In this document: piece by piece, positions 1 to 10,700 of the stretch
Layout: every line of letters starts with the position of its first letter
How positions within the stretch are numbered: position 1 is the first letter of the stretch
From: Spirogloea muscicola
Taxonomy: Eukaryota > Streptophyta > Zygnematophyceae > Spirogloeales > Spirogloeaceae
NCBI GenBank assembly: GCA_009602725.1
Contig: WELB01000250.1
Coordinates: 1-17,125 of the forward strand
Direction: 5' to 3'
DNA: 17,125 bases
Program-made: the position numbers and the translations under genes
Notes under the pieces: generated by a model
Seen by the model: only the letters and a program-made list of their open reading frames with translations
The model's database searches: none
What the model was told of the DNA's origin: nothing

Positions 1-1
1 G

Positions 2-412
2 CGGACGCCGGGCCGCCGGTGGCCGCGCAACCTGAAGACCAATGCGGCTGCTGATATCAAACGGGTAGGCCGCAACGAGCCAGCCAGGTGCATACAGATG
101 GGGGACCCCCAGCCCGAGGGGGCCTGTTCACACGCGCAAGGCGGAATAGCCACGGAGGACTGCCACGTGGCGCCACCAAGCGCGGACGTGGATGACGAAG
201 CGCTCGGAACATGTAACAGCCGTCGATGCTCCATCGATCGGGACGGCCCGCAGGACACCTCGGCGGCCACGTGGTCAGAAGCCGGCCGCCCGGGCGGCTA
301 CCGGCATCGACCGGTCACGTGTCCGGTGCCGGACCGCACGTGCCGAGGCAGTGCCTGTACGTTGCGTCCGTACCTGCCCCGACCGTACACTGCACTTGAG
401 TTCAGGGTCTAG
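2..412 (+). CDS. Unrecognised GC-rich open frame at the left edge
   Basis: A plus-strand frame is open from base 2 (no start codon needed inside the window) to a TAG at 410-412, about 136 codons. The first in-frame ATG is at 98. The predicted peptide is rich in Arg, Pro, Gly, Ala and Cys and has no domain I recognise. The DNA is clearly more GC-rich than the interior of the window, so a long open frame can arise by chance. It may be the tail of a repeat or mobile element that continues to the left, because the right edge of the window also carries GC-rich retroelement-like sequence. I would not call it a gene on this evidence. Confidence 0.15.
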   Translation, partial: RTPGRRWPRNLKTNAAADIKRVGRNEPARCIQMGDPQPEGACSHAQGGIATEDCHVAPPSADVDDEALGTCNSRRCSIDRDGPQDTSAATWSEAGRPGGYRHRPVTCPVPDRTCRGSACTLRPYLPRPYTALEFRV

Positions 413-635
413 GGTCACTGGCCCCCCTGTTACGCCTCCCTCCTATACATGGCTTATATATGCTTACACGTACAATTCCGTTACGATTAGATGTGCTCGT
501 CAATGGCCTGGTAGCCAGCGCAGGCCACTGCATGCCTTGCACCTCCATCCGTGCCGAGCATTAGCTGCTGCTTTCCACGCTCCTCCCCTGGGGGTCTGCT
601 GCTCTGCATCAAGCCGTCCGACCCCTATTTGAACA

Positions 636-1420
636 TTGTCCATTGTTTTCGGGCTGGCTTTGCCAGCTTCTCTTCTCTATGGGCGGGCATATCTCGCTAT
701 TTGCCGTCTACCAGCTGGTGAGCTCGCACACTACCGGCTGCTTGTCGCCTACGGCTTCTCTGTTGAGGGTAGGATGAAGCACTCGATAACTACGAGTGAG
801 GAGCCGCGCAAATCCGAAAGACTGACTGACGAAAGCCAGAGGCTGCAGCGAGAGCACGGCCAGCACGCAGGTGCAAGGCGTGGGCCATGGACGGCTGAAG
901 GGAAATGGACAGGCGCATGCGTTAGACCTGGGCCAACGAGCCAGGGGCGTTGGAGTCAGCAGTTGCTTATCACAGCCCTTGCCCCCTTTGGGAGAGCCGC
1001 TTCTCTCTATTGAGGCGTCTATCTTCAGATTATGCTCGGGCTGGTCATCACTGCCAGTGCCCTTTTGTCAATTGCCTCGCCAGCAGTTGCAAGCCTGACA
1101 ATCTGCACCTCCTTGGTGTACGCCCCTTCCGCCTCTGCAGGAGCTTCGTATCGAGGTCCTCGCCTTCCGCATGCTCTTCAATGCCCGTTGGGTGAGCGTT
1201 ACTGGACACCGCATGATCTATTCCAGTTGCTGCGTCAACCTCCTCTCCACATTCCTCCTTAGAAGCTCGCCATTCTGCATGTAAATTGCTAATGGCTGGC
1301 CACTCTTTGCCTCTAGCACAGCTGTGTGGTTTAGGCGCCTTCTGGCTTTTTCGACGTTGTCATTCTTCTTGGGCTGGCCTTTTCCAGCCCCTACCTTCTT
1401 TGGGAGAGCCCCTTCTTCTA
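636..1420. repeat. Degenerate dispersed repeat, three partial copies
   Basis: Three related stretches occur near 636-690, 973-1004 and 1356-1420. The second and third share a block of the form cagccc-t-cc-ctttgggagagcc followed by cttct (973-1004 and 1385-1419). The first and third share a gggctggc-tt-ccagc block (651-667 and 1371-1389) preceded by a similar cattgt/gttgtc sequence. On the minus strand the copies can be read as short Lys-rich peptides (PKK-GKG-like in copies two and three). They look like decayed internal repeats of a low-complexity coding sequence or of a transposable element. Confidence 0.45.
1048..1274 (-). pseudogene. Possible second exon or remnant next to the Lys-rich frame
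   Basis: From a candidate acceptor (tttacatgcag, minus strand) at 1275, a minus-strand frame stays open for about 75 codons to a TGA at 1048-1050. The peptide starts [20 protein letters not shown], continues acidic, then turns basic with an RRKGRTPRRCR stretch. It overlaps the end of the frame at 1218-1556 in another phase, so at most one of the two readings is used across 1218-1274. No domain is recognised. It may be coding sequence of a small gene, or a broken copy of a mobile-element protein. Confidence 0.2.
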
Positions 1421-1556
1421 GCCTCTGGATGAGCCACTCTTGTGCAGGCAGCCAGGACGTGCCTCTCTTTTGTTCCCCGTTATCACCATATCGCGCGATC
1501 GCGCAGGAACCAATTGTCCTTATCGATGTAAAATTCGTGCTCATGCTTTTGCTCAC
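1218..1556 (-). CDS. Lys/Glu-rich open frame, possible gene or element remnant
   Basis: A 112-codon minus-strand frame with Lys-, Arg-, Glu- and Gln-rich composition that looks protein-like from about codon 33 on (for example [10 protein letters not shown] and later [16 protein letters not shown]). No family is recognised. At 1274 the sequence tgcag|AATGG could be a 3' splice site. A second minus-strand frame running from there to a TGA at 1048-1050 is acidic, with a [13 protein letters not shown] stretch. That suggests a decayed, intron-containing gene or transposon-encoded protein with basic repeats. The exon chain could not be closed with a convincing donor, so the boundaries are only those of the open frame. 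Confidence 0.25.
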   Translation of the reverse strand: MSKSMSTNFTSIRTIGSCAIARYGDNGEQKRGTSWLPAQEWLIQRLEEGALPKKVGAGKGQPKKNDNVEKARRRLNHTAVLEAKSGQPLAIYMQNGELLRRNVERRLTQQLE

Positions 1557-1560
1557 TTAC

Positions 1561-2107
1561 AGGGGTTAGATTTCATGTCTAAGCACCACATGTTAGCAGA
1601 CGTAGTTACTGTTATTGGAACTCAAGATATTGTGTTTGGAGAAGGTTCAGGTGTAAGAGTCCTACTTGTTAAGATCCGGTGGTAAGTTGTAAAGTACAAG
1701 TATCTGAGAATCAGGAGTTTCAGCTAGGCGTACAGAGCTGGCTAGCCGCAGCTACCCCTCCCCAGCTATATTTTTAAGGCAGGCAACGCCTGGCCTTTGT
1801 GCGTGAGACCCTGCTGATGATGCAGGCCATGCTCAGAAGCCTCTTGGCGGCATCCTACAACCACATTGTGATGCGCACGCCAGCAGATTGTTGCGTAGGC
1901 ATTCGAATATGCAAATGCATGCGGTCGTCATCAGGCCTGTTAACATGCAACCCTGTGCGCCGAAGATCCTGCTGCAACTTGCGTGCCCCACCCCTTGGAG
2001 GCATCCAGTTTCTGCAAATGGTGGGCACCAGATTTGCCCTCCTTGCGGGCCTCTCTCCGCCCTGTTTCCTTTTCCTTGAAATCGATAGTAAGAGCATTGA
2101 TTAGCTT
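1561..2107. other. Intergenic stretch, no convincing gene
   Basis: Short frames occur on both strands but none carries a recognisable motif. On the minus strand a frame at 1855-2097 has a basic then polar composition and no domain. A small perfect inverted repeat (CAGGC-AAC-GCCTG) lies near 1780-1794, just right of a TATATTTTTAAG run near 1767. The run could be a TATA-like element for a plus-strand transcript, but I see no downstream gene that needs it. Confidence 0.3.
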
Positions 2108-2112
2108 TTACA
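2108..2112 (-). terminator. Possible TGTAA-type polyadenylation signal
   Basis: Reading the minus strand after the stop codon of the large gene, the first TGTAA pentamer (TTACA on the plus strand) is here, about 600 nt downstream of the stop. TGTAA is the usual polyadenylation signal in many chlorophyte algae. A 600-nt 3' UTR is plausible, but a single 5-mer is weak evidence and depends on the organism guess. Confidence 0.15.
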
Positions 2113-2538
2113 ATGCTCGTACATATGGTGCAGTAGAGGCTATTTAATACAAGGAATCGCAAACCAATTTAGTGAACGCCTGTGCAGGCCCCTTGCAGAT
2201 AAGCTTGCTGAGCTCCTGCTGGTTAAGATGCTTCCTATCTGGAATGACAGAGCGACGGCAATTCAAGTGTTAGTGCGCCAATAAGATATGCAACCTGATC
2301 CTACTTGCACGTTGATTTGCTGAGTGACCACAGCCTATGCACTGAACCTGATCTGCCTATATGCTATCGCCTACATGCTAGGGTTGATATCAACTTGTTG
2401 CTAACTAAGAATAACAGACTCCTGTTACCACATGCTGAAGTGGTGAATGGTCCCCTGGATGACCATGACATCTTGTCAAACTCAAAATTGAGTGTCACTG
2501 AAGGAGAAGAAGGGCTAGTCCATGGTGCGTGCAACGTT

Positions 2539-2659
2539 CTTGATATGTAGCCAAAAAAAATGACGTAAGCCCTGGCAACGCTTGGGGTGGCAGACAAAGT
2601 GGCACTTGATATGTGGCCTGGAAAACTGCGTAAGCCTTGGCAACTTTCGGGGTGGCAGA
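2539..2659. repeat. Two-copy direct repeat in the 3' flank of the large gene
   Basis: Copy one is 2539-2594 and copy two 2605-2659, offset by 66 nt. Both start cttgatatgt(a/g)gcc, pass through an A-rich part and (a/g)cgtaagcc, then ggcaac and ggggtggcaga. They lie 50-170 nt past the stop codon of the large minus-strand gene, so they are probably in its 3' UTR. The divergence between copies shows the duplication is not recent. Confidence 0.75.
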
Positions 2660-2709
2660 TGAATACTCATTCGCAGGCCTCCAGTTGAGAAGGTGTACAC
2701 TTGCCCAAA

Positions 2710-4707
2710 TCATGTCACTATTGTGACAGTAGGCAGAGTTTCCTCCTCTGAAGCAGGCAAGCGTGCCCCATAGTCTCCGGGATCTGGCAGAACAATGCCA
2801 GGCAGCTTAGGAGAAGGGTTCTCAACCACACCACACCATTGAGACTTTCGTGACCAACTTAGGACAAGCTCTGAATGGGTCAAAGGTATGTGACTAGGGG
2901 TCAGGAGCCCGTCAGTGCTGAAATGCTGGAGTCTACATCACAGCTCTCCACTTGACATAAGGTGCCGCCATGCAACTTCGATGCATTCACAACAAAAAGT
3001 GAGACAAATGAGGACGTTTAGTACCATCGTCAAGTACAGTGGGTGAGTGTCAGACACACCTTCCTTACCAATAGCTGAGGATTTACTCTCCTTAATAGAT
3101 CCCAATCTCCCACTGAGAGCTGGCTTTTTTCTTCCACCTGGAAGGGGGGCCGACATACTCCGTTGCAATGAGGCAATCATACCACTTGACTGAACTGGTG
3201 TTGGGTGGTGAGTGCGGTCATGCCACATGTTGTTTGTTGATAGGCGGAGCTTCGACATAGGCCCTGAAAAGAGTGGGGATCTTTCACGTGCCTTTTGCAC
3301 ACTGACAGTGGGTGTTTCGTGTCCCTGAAACAAACAGGACATGCCTCGTCAGCTGCCATCTTGTAGACCCAAAGCTGAGGGGAATTGAAAATTGGCACAA
3401 TCAGAAACTGGCACTACTCAGTGTCAAGCATATGCTTCATATGCAAATGCTAAGAGGGAAACCGCTGACAACCCCTGCAGCACATGAATAGAGCAGGCAT
3501 GTGGAATGTCCAAATGGATTTGAGGCCATGACAAGCCAACACACTATTCATGCAGAGCAGAGGAGGTGCAAAGTATGGGACTATAGAGCGAAAGAAGGAC
3601 ACAAGTATGACCAAGAGTTGAGACCGCGCCTCAGAGGTAGCTGGCAGCCAAATATGTCCTACCAAGGCAGCGAGCTCAAGCTGTTCTTACAGTTGAGGTC
3701 CCCCATTGGCCCCTCAGAACAACAATGCTGTAAGCCTTGCGACACCACACACTCTATGGTTTTACAGAGCTCATTCAGCTCGCACTCAAGGTAGGCTATA
3801 ACATGTAACCCTACCTCAGGGTCTTCCAACCACACACGCTCGAGGTCACTGGCAGATACTGGAGCCGCAGTGGTGGCAATTCTGAGCCCTGACTGGCTCC
3901 GGTGTGTCTCAAAAGTGAGAAACCAGAAGGATGACACTGTCTTGGCCATTTGATGGAAAGTCACCTGATTCACAAGCAGTGTCCATGGTCATGATTCTTG
4001 CCTTGATAACGTACACCACGAGCGTTCCCATTAGAAATTCACAAATAGCCATTGAGAAAGCAATGCAGATTACATCATGGAATGCAGCAGTGCTGTGTTA
4101 CTTTCAGGCTGCAAAAGAGAAATTACGCGAACTGACCAGGAAAGCAATGTAGCGCTGCAAAGAAAGGAAGCGGTTCTCGAGGAAAGCCTCCATGGGAGAT
4201 TGAGCTTCGAGTATTTTCTGGACATCTACGTCAAATGCTTGCAGCACCCGGCTTCTGCTTGCAGGATCCTCAGCCTCTCCCTCCACCACCTGATAGGTGC
4301 CATGGGACAGGATTTCCATCTGCACCATGTATTGAAGGCCAGATTAGATTGTGCAAATCCATGCTCGCTTTCCTTGCCAATATGCGGCAATTCAAGCCCG
4401 ACGCTTTGTAAGTGCACCACACACCTTCCTAAGTCCGAGTCGGCCAAATACGTGGACGCAAAGACAGCACAGAACTTGAAGACCAGATGCCGACGCCCTT
4501 GCAGTGGCCTGATGTGCATGCTCACATCTATCGTATTTTCCATGCAGAGTAGAATCTGGATTCTCTGTAACATACCCCAATCTTGTAAGCTTGCTGCATG
4601 TAAGCCTCCTTCAGGACATGATCGCCTACAACCTGGCTGTTAATGCCAACAAAGACACTGTGTCTTCCCAATGCAGCAGCCTGCCTTTGTAGTGCCAGTC
4701 TTTTCAT
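2710..4707 (-). other. C-terminal helical region and disordered tail, exons 29-33
   Basis: Exon 29 gives RHSVFVGINSQVVGDHVLKE. Exon 30 gives RSRVLQAFDVDVQKILEAQS and then PMEAFLENRFLSLQRYIAFL, clearly amphipathic helix. Exon 31 gives TFHQMAKTVSSFWF, then RSQSGLRIATTAAPVSASDL and ERVWLEDPE. Exon 32 (85 codons) is a Ser/Thr/Pro/Lys-rich, probably disordered tail. Exon 33 is acidic, with DPGDYGARLPASEEETLP, ending at the TGA at 2710-2712. The donor at the end of exon 29 (GGG|GTATGT) could instead be read through to RESRFYSAWK before a TAG, so this junction is uncertain. The tail is a likely site for phosphorylation or trafficking signals (inference only). Confidence 0.65.
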
Positions 4708-7700
4708 CTGCCACACAAGAAACTTCTGAAGCTGTCAGTCAGCTCTAAAATGAGATTTGATGTATAGTCAGACTAAGAATGAAGGTGCTTGTTTGCCGCA
4801 ACTGCCTCTGGCAGAGTTGTGTGTCACTGTACTATTGTCAATGTCCGTCAGGTACTTGACATTTTGTGATCAGATGGCTTAACATTATTCTTCCACTTTC
4901 AAATACTTCTGGAAAGAGCATTGCAGGCCAAAAGCTTGGATACCATTGGTGTGCACACCTATCATGGAATTGTGTTCTATTTAATCCTTACCGGGTCTTG
5001 CTCATGCACGTTGAGGAGCTGCTCGCACAGGAAGTTGGGCCTCCCAGAAGGAAGCGTCACGTGGTTGTCAATCAAAAGTTTGTCAGTGAAAGGATTGTGA
5101 CCTGTGCCGCATCCAGAAGGTCCAGATGAGATGTCTACAAGCCTATGCCTCCATGAGTGTACAAGATGCCACGTAGGGATAGTAGACAGCTCGGCCAATC
5201 TTAGCTTCTCCTGTGAGGCCTACATGCTCTAACTGACAGGATGCATGCAAACACTTGGCAAATAGAACATACCAACTGTGAATGTCTCGGCGCCTACTCC
5301 CAAATGGACAATGCTCTTTGCCTGCAGGATTGCCAGCAGCACCCAGGACTCGCCTACAAAAAGAGAGAAGCTGGTGAGCATGTCACTTGTCTTCAGAGAC
5401 TGCACTCTGATACTCTAAGCATCAAGGCTTCCTCAGCCTCACCGGCCACCTAATATCCAGATAAGAGCATTAGACAGGGTGAAAAGTAGGCAGACTTGTG
5501 TCAAAGTACAGGAACTGATGACGTCAAATTACCGGGCTGCTCGTGTCTGACTAGCAGAAAAAAGCAGACCCGCCTTCCTTTACCGCCTAGCCGATTACAA
5601 GCAGTTCAACGAGTGCAGATGGCGCCTCTGATTAACAGCTCCTCACAGTATGTGTTCTTCTAGAGTAGAGCAGCCCTTACACTTTGTCTGACTGCAGAGT
5701 CGGCCATCTGGCCGACCGACGGCCAAGAGTACCCCGCGAATCACGCGATGTGTAAAGCGATGCACAAGGTGGTCAATTGGATTAGCTCCGTGAACCTCAA
5801 TGGTTGCAATGGAGTAGCTCAAGGCAAACTGCCACATGGCAAGCAAGTCATTGAGCAAGTCAGCAATGGAGGCCAGGCACATATGCCAAGCTGTCAACGA
5901 TGAATATCTCTACTGCTTGACATGTATAGCAGAAAAGGAGAAACTACAAATACGAAGTCCGAAGCATTGAGGTCCTTGTCTATTCATCCCCTTGAAGGAT
6001 CTTATCTGTCTTCTGAGACGCCTGGGTGTCTTAGTAATGCTTTGACAGTTCGGGTGAGGACGGGCACTGTACCAGCTTGGAGACATATATCTCCAAGAGC
6101 TGGTGGACATAAGGCACATCGCAGATGACCAAGGTGCGCTTTCCCATCCTAGCGAAGAGCTTCCTCCCCTGGAGCAAGCGCAAGATGATGGTGCACCAGA
6201 GTGGGATGAATATGTAGATCAAGGTGTCCACCACGCGCTGGAAGGGAGTGACTATTGCTTTCGTCTGGCCATCTGCATAGAAAGTGCAGTCACATGAACC
6301 TGAGCCCGAGTATGAGGTGCACAAGTATCTCTTGAGGACTTGGAGTCACGCTCGTGCTGATCAAAGGCTTGCCCATGTGACTGGCTCTTTGAGGTATTTA
6401 CATCCATGAGGTGACAGACTGTGTGGGTAAAGGGCAGGTAGCTTGACAATGTGCACATGATGACTGGATGCTTGTCCTACAGCTAGCACTGCACCGCATG
6501 TAGCAAAGCGCAAAAGCTGATAAATCTGAGGGCCTCTTACGAGCATGGGTCCAGCGAAGAACAAGGTGAAGAAGCCCGCCATTGAGGATACCAACAGTAA
6601 CGATGATGTACACAGCACCCATCATCCACACCACTGCTCCTTCAATGACATGTCGGCCCCACTGGAGAGCACAAGCACATGCGTGATCACTGTCACCATA
6701 CTACGCTCTTTCTGCTATGCTGTTTCTGTCTCTCTTATGACCAGACCAGAACATAAGCAAGTGTAATTTTGTGTTATCTAGCAGAGGACCTCTTCACACC
6801 AGACCCTGTCTGGTCAGATATTGTGAAATGCAGACCTTCCTACACACACAGCCCCAAAGCATGGTACGTCACCAACCTGACGACCCTGTTTGACAAGCTG
6901 CAAATGCACCGGCGCTGAGCAGCTCCTGCCGTCAGTGGAATAACCTACTAGCTCTGATGCGCCCTCACTCACGAACTCGTCTCTGACCTGTAACAAGACA
7001 GAGCATCAGCATCCATCGCTTCGCTCTGGTGACTTACTCACTGGCTTGTTCAGCTTAACACATAAGGTGACTGCCTTGTTTCTTGATGAGGGCAGCCACC
7101 TGGGCTGCTTGACAACTAGGTAACTCATACACATGGCATAGGCAGCAGCAGCAATGCCTGCGCCCCTGTCACAAGTGCAACTTTGACCAAACAGCAGCCT
7201 TCAAGCAGCACAAAGCTTGAGAAGTAACAAGGAGATACTCTGTGCAGATCCTCGATATCTTTCCGGGAGAACCGCAAGCCAAGTGGGCCAGCCTCTTTTC
7301 CTGCAAGTATACATGCACGGGCCGATTACAATAGAAAATGAACTAAGAATAAGATTCTTGATTGTACTCCTGGGCTTCTGCACCGAATGAGCAGTTGTAA
7401 CACTTACAGTTGAAATGGTAAGAGATTGAACTTACCCATGTCAATGAGAAGGCCATCGGTATTCTCAAACACTTCTCCACTCTTCCTCGTTGCAAGTTTC
7501 TTTCCCAAGAAGAGCATGAGCTCGGTCAGTGTATGATGTGCAGCTACTGCAGTTACAGTTGCTGGCTCTGCGGACCGCCAACTGGACACAACAAAATCAT
7601 TAGGAAGCGAGCAAAGACCTGCACCATTTCCAGCTCTGGAAGACTGTATGAAGTTTTCTATTCTGCACAAATCTAAGTACCTCAGAAGATTTTGATCTGT

Positions 7701-10700
7701 GATCAGACAACTACCAGGGACTCCAGTCAGCAATACAGCAAATAATAACATGCATGCCAGTTACTAATTTACATGATGACAATGATCCAGCAAAAGTCAT
7801 CCTCATTCTGCTAACCCAGTCGCTCAAGCAAGCGACTTCTCTCAATCCTTTCACAAGATATTGGCTTGAAGTTAATCTGAACATAGGAGACATTGACGCA
7901 CCTAGCACATGTCCACAGCACTCGGCAGGACCATGGATCACCAGCACCAAAGGCTTGGCCTACAGCAGCTGACATCTTGCTATCTATCATCCCAACGCAG
8001 ACAAACACTCTCCTGGAGAGTAATATGTATCATCAGGTGTCAAGACGGATCAGTCAAGAGGAACAAGAAAATCAACATCTCAGAAAGGTCTTAGGCCAAA
8101 TCACCTATGAGCAGACAAAAGAGTCACTGAGATCTGCCAGTCACAACTTGCTTAGTGCAAAGCAACAGGCATGGGTTCCTGCTAGCTCTACTTGAGGACT
8201 TGTCGATAGAAGCTTTCTCGCCAGGGGGATTTGAGATACATAATTTGCTGAAGGGTTTGGTTGAGTTTGAGCTTGTGGTTGAGATTGAGATAGAGCAAGT
8301 TACCCAGGGCACTCCTTGAGAAGCACACGTGTTGCATGAAGCGTGGGGAATGTTTGCCCTGATTGACTGATGCACAGCACAATTGCCTTGCGCAAGGAGC
8401 TTGTTACCTGGCAAAGTATCAAGAGCAGTAATATGTGTACCCATGATTCGCTCAAATTACATGCAGAACATTGATGCAGACAAATGAACCTCATGCATGG
8501 GGCATGGCTTGACGGCAGGTTGAGATATAGCAGCACAACGAAAGGTCAATTGCAGCAATCCTCAAGGTCATTGCAGCAATACTCAAGTTTTTGAAGCAGA
8601 CCCCCTACATCCTGTCAGTGGCAGTACAACTCAAGGAATCGAAGTAGACCTGGCAGAAACTGAATCCAGCTGTTGAGATCGCGCCTCTTACATTACCGAG
8701 GATCCCAATAACTTTATTTGCAGAGATGGGCACGACCTTCAATACTGGAAAGACTGGCGCATGAAATGACTTACATTAACGCGGAGCACTGGATAAAACT
8801 TGGCAAGTCACACTGCTACACTGCAACATGATTCTGACATATACGTACCATGAGCAGCAAGCGCCAATCATTGAGCAACCATAGCTTACAATTCTGCAGG
8901 TCAGACGCGAATTGCTCCCCCACCCAGAGGCTGGATTCCACGCCCACAATCAGTACATCTACTTCACTGGCCTGAGTTGCATTGCCTTTCTTCTCCTCCA
9001 CCTTCTCCTGCCAGATATTTGATTCAATCCGTCAGCCGCAGGAAGCCTGTATTGCAATTTACTGTCAACATATTAAGCTGTGGTCAATCTGTCCCTTGCG
9101 TAGGTCTGATATAACTAGGTGGTGTCACTATGTCGCAGTGGCCAGTATCTTTATCTCCATGCCACGACATTTCTCTATCGTCCACACAGGTGCATGCACA
9201 AATGCTTCTTATGCTTCATGTCCATTTGCCATATCTTACTTACACCCAGTGTTGTCCAATCCATGCAGTATCTGACCCAAAAGCATGATAGCTATGGTAG
9301 TGCTTACACCTTGAGCAACTTCAGGAAAGCCGCTGCCGTTTGAGAGTTGCAAGAATGTGGTATTGACCACTCCCTCTGTATATTTGCGAGTACCCTTGGG
9401 ATGTCCTGCAAGCAGGGGGCTATGCAAGACTGTGTGAGCGAATGGCAGGTCTCAGGTGTTTATCATCCACGTCGAGATGGAGCAGCACGTCTTATTTGTA
9501 TGCCATGACAAGCAGCTGAACTCTCTGCATTTGCTGAAAGGCCTCAGATTGAGCACCTTGATGTCTTGATCAACTATGTCACCATTCTGAGGAGGTCCAG
9601 AAGATGGAATGTATGCATTGCCCTCCAGTGACACCAGCCTCCCGCTTGAGAAGAACTCTGCCTGTTGAGCACGACTTTATGCATTGATTAAACTCGTATG
9701 AGCAATACAAGTGATCTGCAAGCTCATGGGATGGTAAGCCTGCAGCTGATAGCTTGACAAGTACATTGTGGTTCTCTGCCATCGCATCAGATATCCAAAG
9801 CGCGATAGCGCCATATGTTGTCGAAAGAAGGTCAATGACACACTTTCTAACCACTGTATATGAGGGTCAAGCGCAGGGCTAGGAACGTACAGGAGTCACC
9901 GGAGATTGGCTAGCGTGCTTGAAGAGGCGAAGCTGGACATAAGGATTATCCGGAAATGGACATATGGATGCCAGCTCGATCTCTTCCAATTGGTAAATGG
10001 ACTCACTTCTTTGAAGCTCTACTGCTACAGATGATGCGCTGGCACAATACGATACACGAGGAAAGAAAGGGTGGCTCTCAGTATCAACAACATAAAGAAG
10101 GTATGAACTGAGGATGACAGGGAGACGGGACGGGCTAACCTGCTGTCAGTCCGAGCTATACGTCTGTTTGACTTCCGTGCTGAGGTTGGCGGTACTGCAA
10201 AGACCTTTGGCAGCTGCATCTTCTGGTAGTTGTACAGACGGCCAACACCCTTAGCGGCAAAGAACTTGCCCCACGGCCGCAAAGCAGACACACCTGGTGA
10301 TCCCGCTAGCTCTGGCCCATCCTTCATGACTGGAAGTGGGTCCATGCCATGCCCCCTGTAGTGTTCATTGAACCGGCTGTTGTCAGACCCCTTATCGGGT
10401 GAGTTACCGAGATGTACGATCTGGACGGCTTCCTCTCCAATAGCTTGCCTTGGCCCAGCAATTGAAGCAGAGGTAGCATTCGTGTTGACATCCTGTGGCA
10501 GCCCTCTCTGCCATGCTCGGCGAGCTTGAGTCAACTGGTCGCTTGCTTGCAGGTGGACGCCTGTCTTGACCTCAAATAATGGCTTGGAGACTTGACTTGT
10601 CATGCTGGCTGACGGTGGAGCCAAGATCACCTCGAGGACCTCCCCGTCCTCCTCGTTCAGCTCTAGCCTGCAGGTTGCACCACGTTCTGCATTCGATCCC

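Noticed and set aside
4226-4573. Minus-strand frame with RPLQGRRHLVFKFCAVFAST between exons 29 and 30
   Set aside because: It looks partly protein-like, but no donor/acceptor pair of usable intron size connects it in phase with both neighbours.
4077-4643. Long plus-strand frame of 188 codons
   Set aside because: It is antisense to exons 29-30; composition is Cys/Leu/Ser-rich without motifs, while the minus strand gives a coherent helix (VLQAFDVDVQKILEAQSPME).
8670-8696. Apparent 27-nt GT-AG intron creating a 20-nt microexon at 8650-8669
   Set aside because: The 27 nt are a multiple of three with no stop, and reading through gives LGNVRGAIS, which suits the SIS domain. An intron this short is unlikely outside special lineages.
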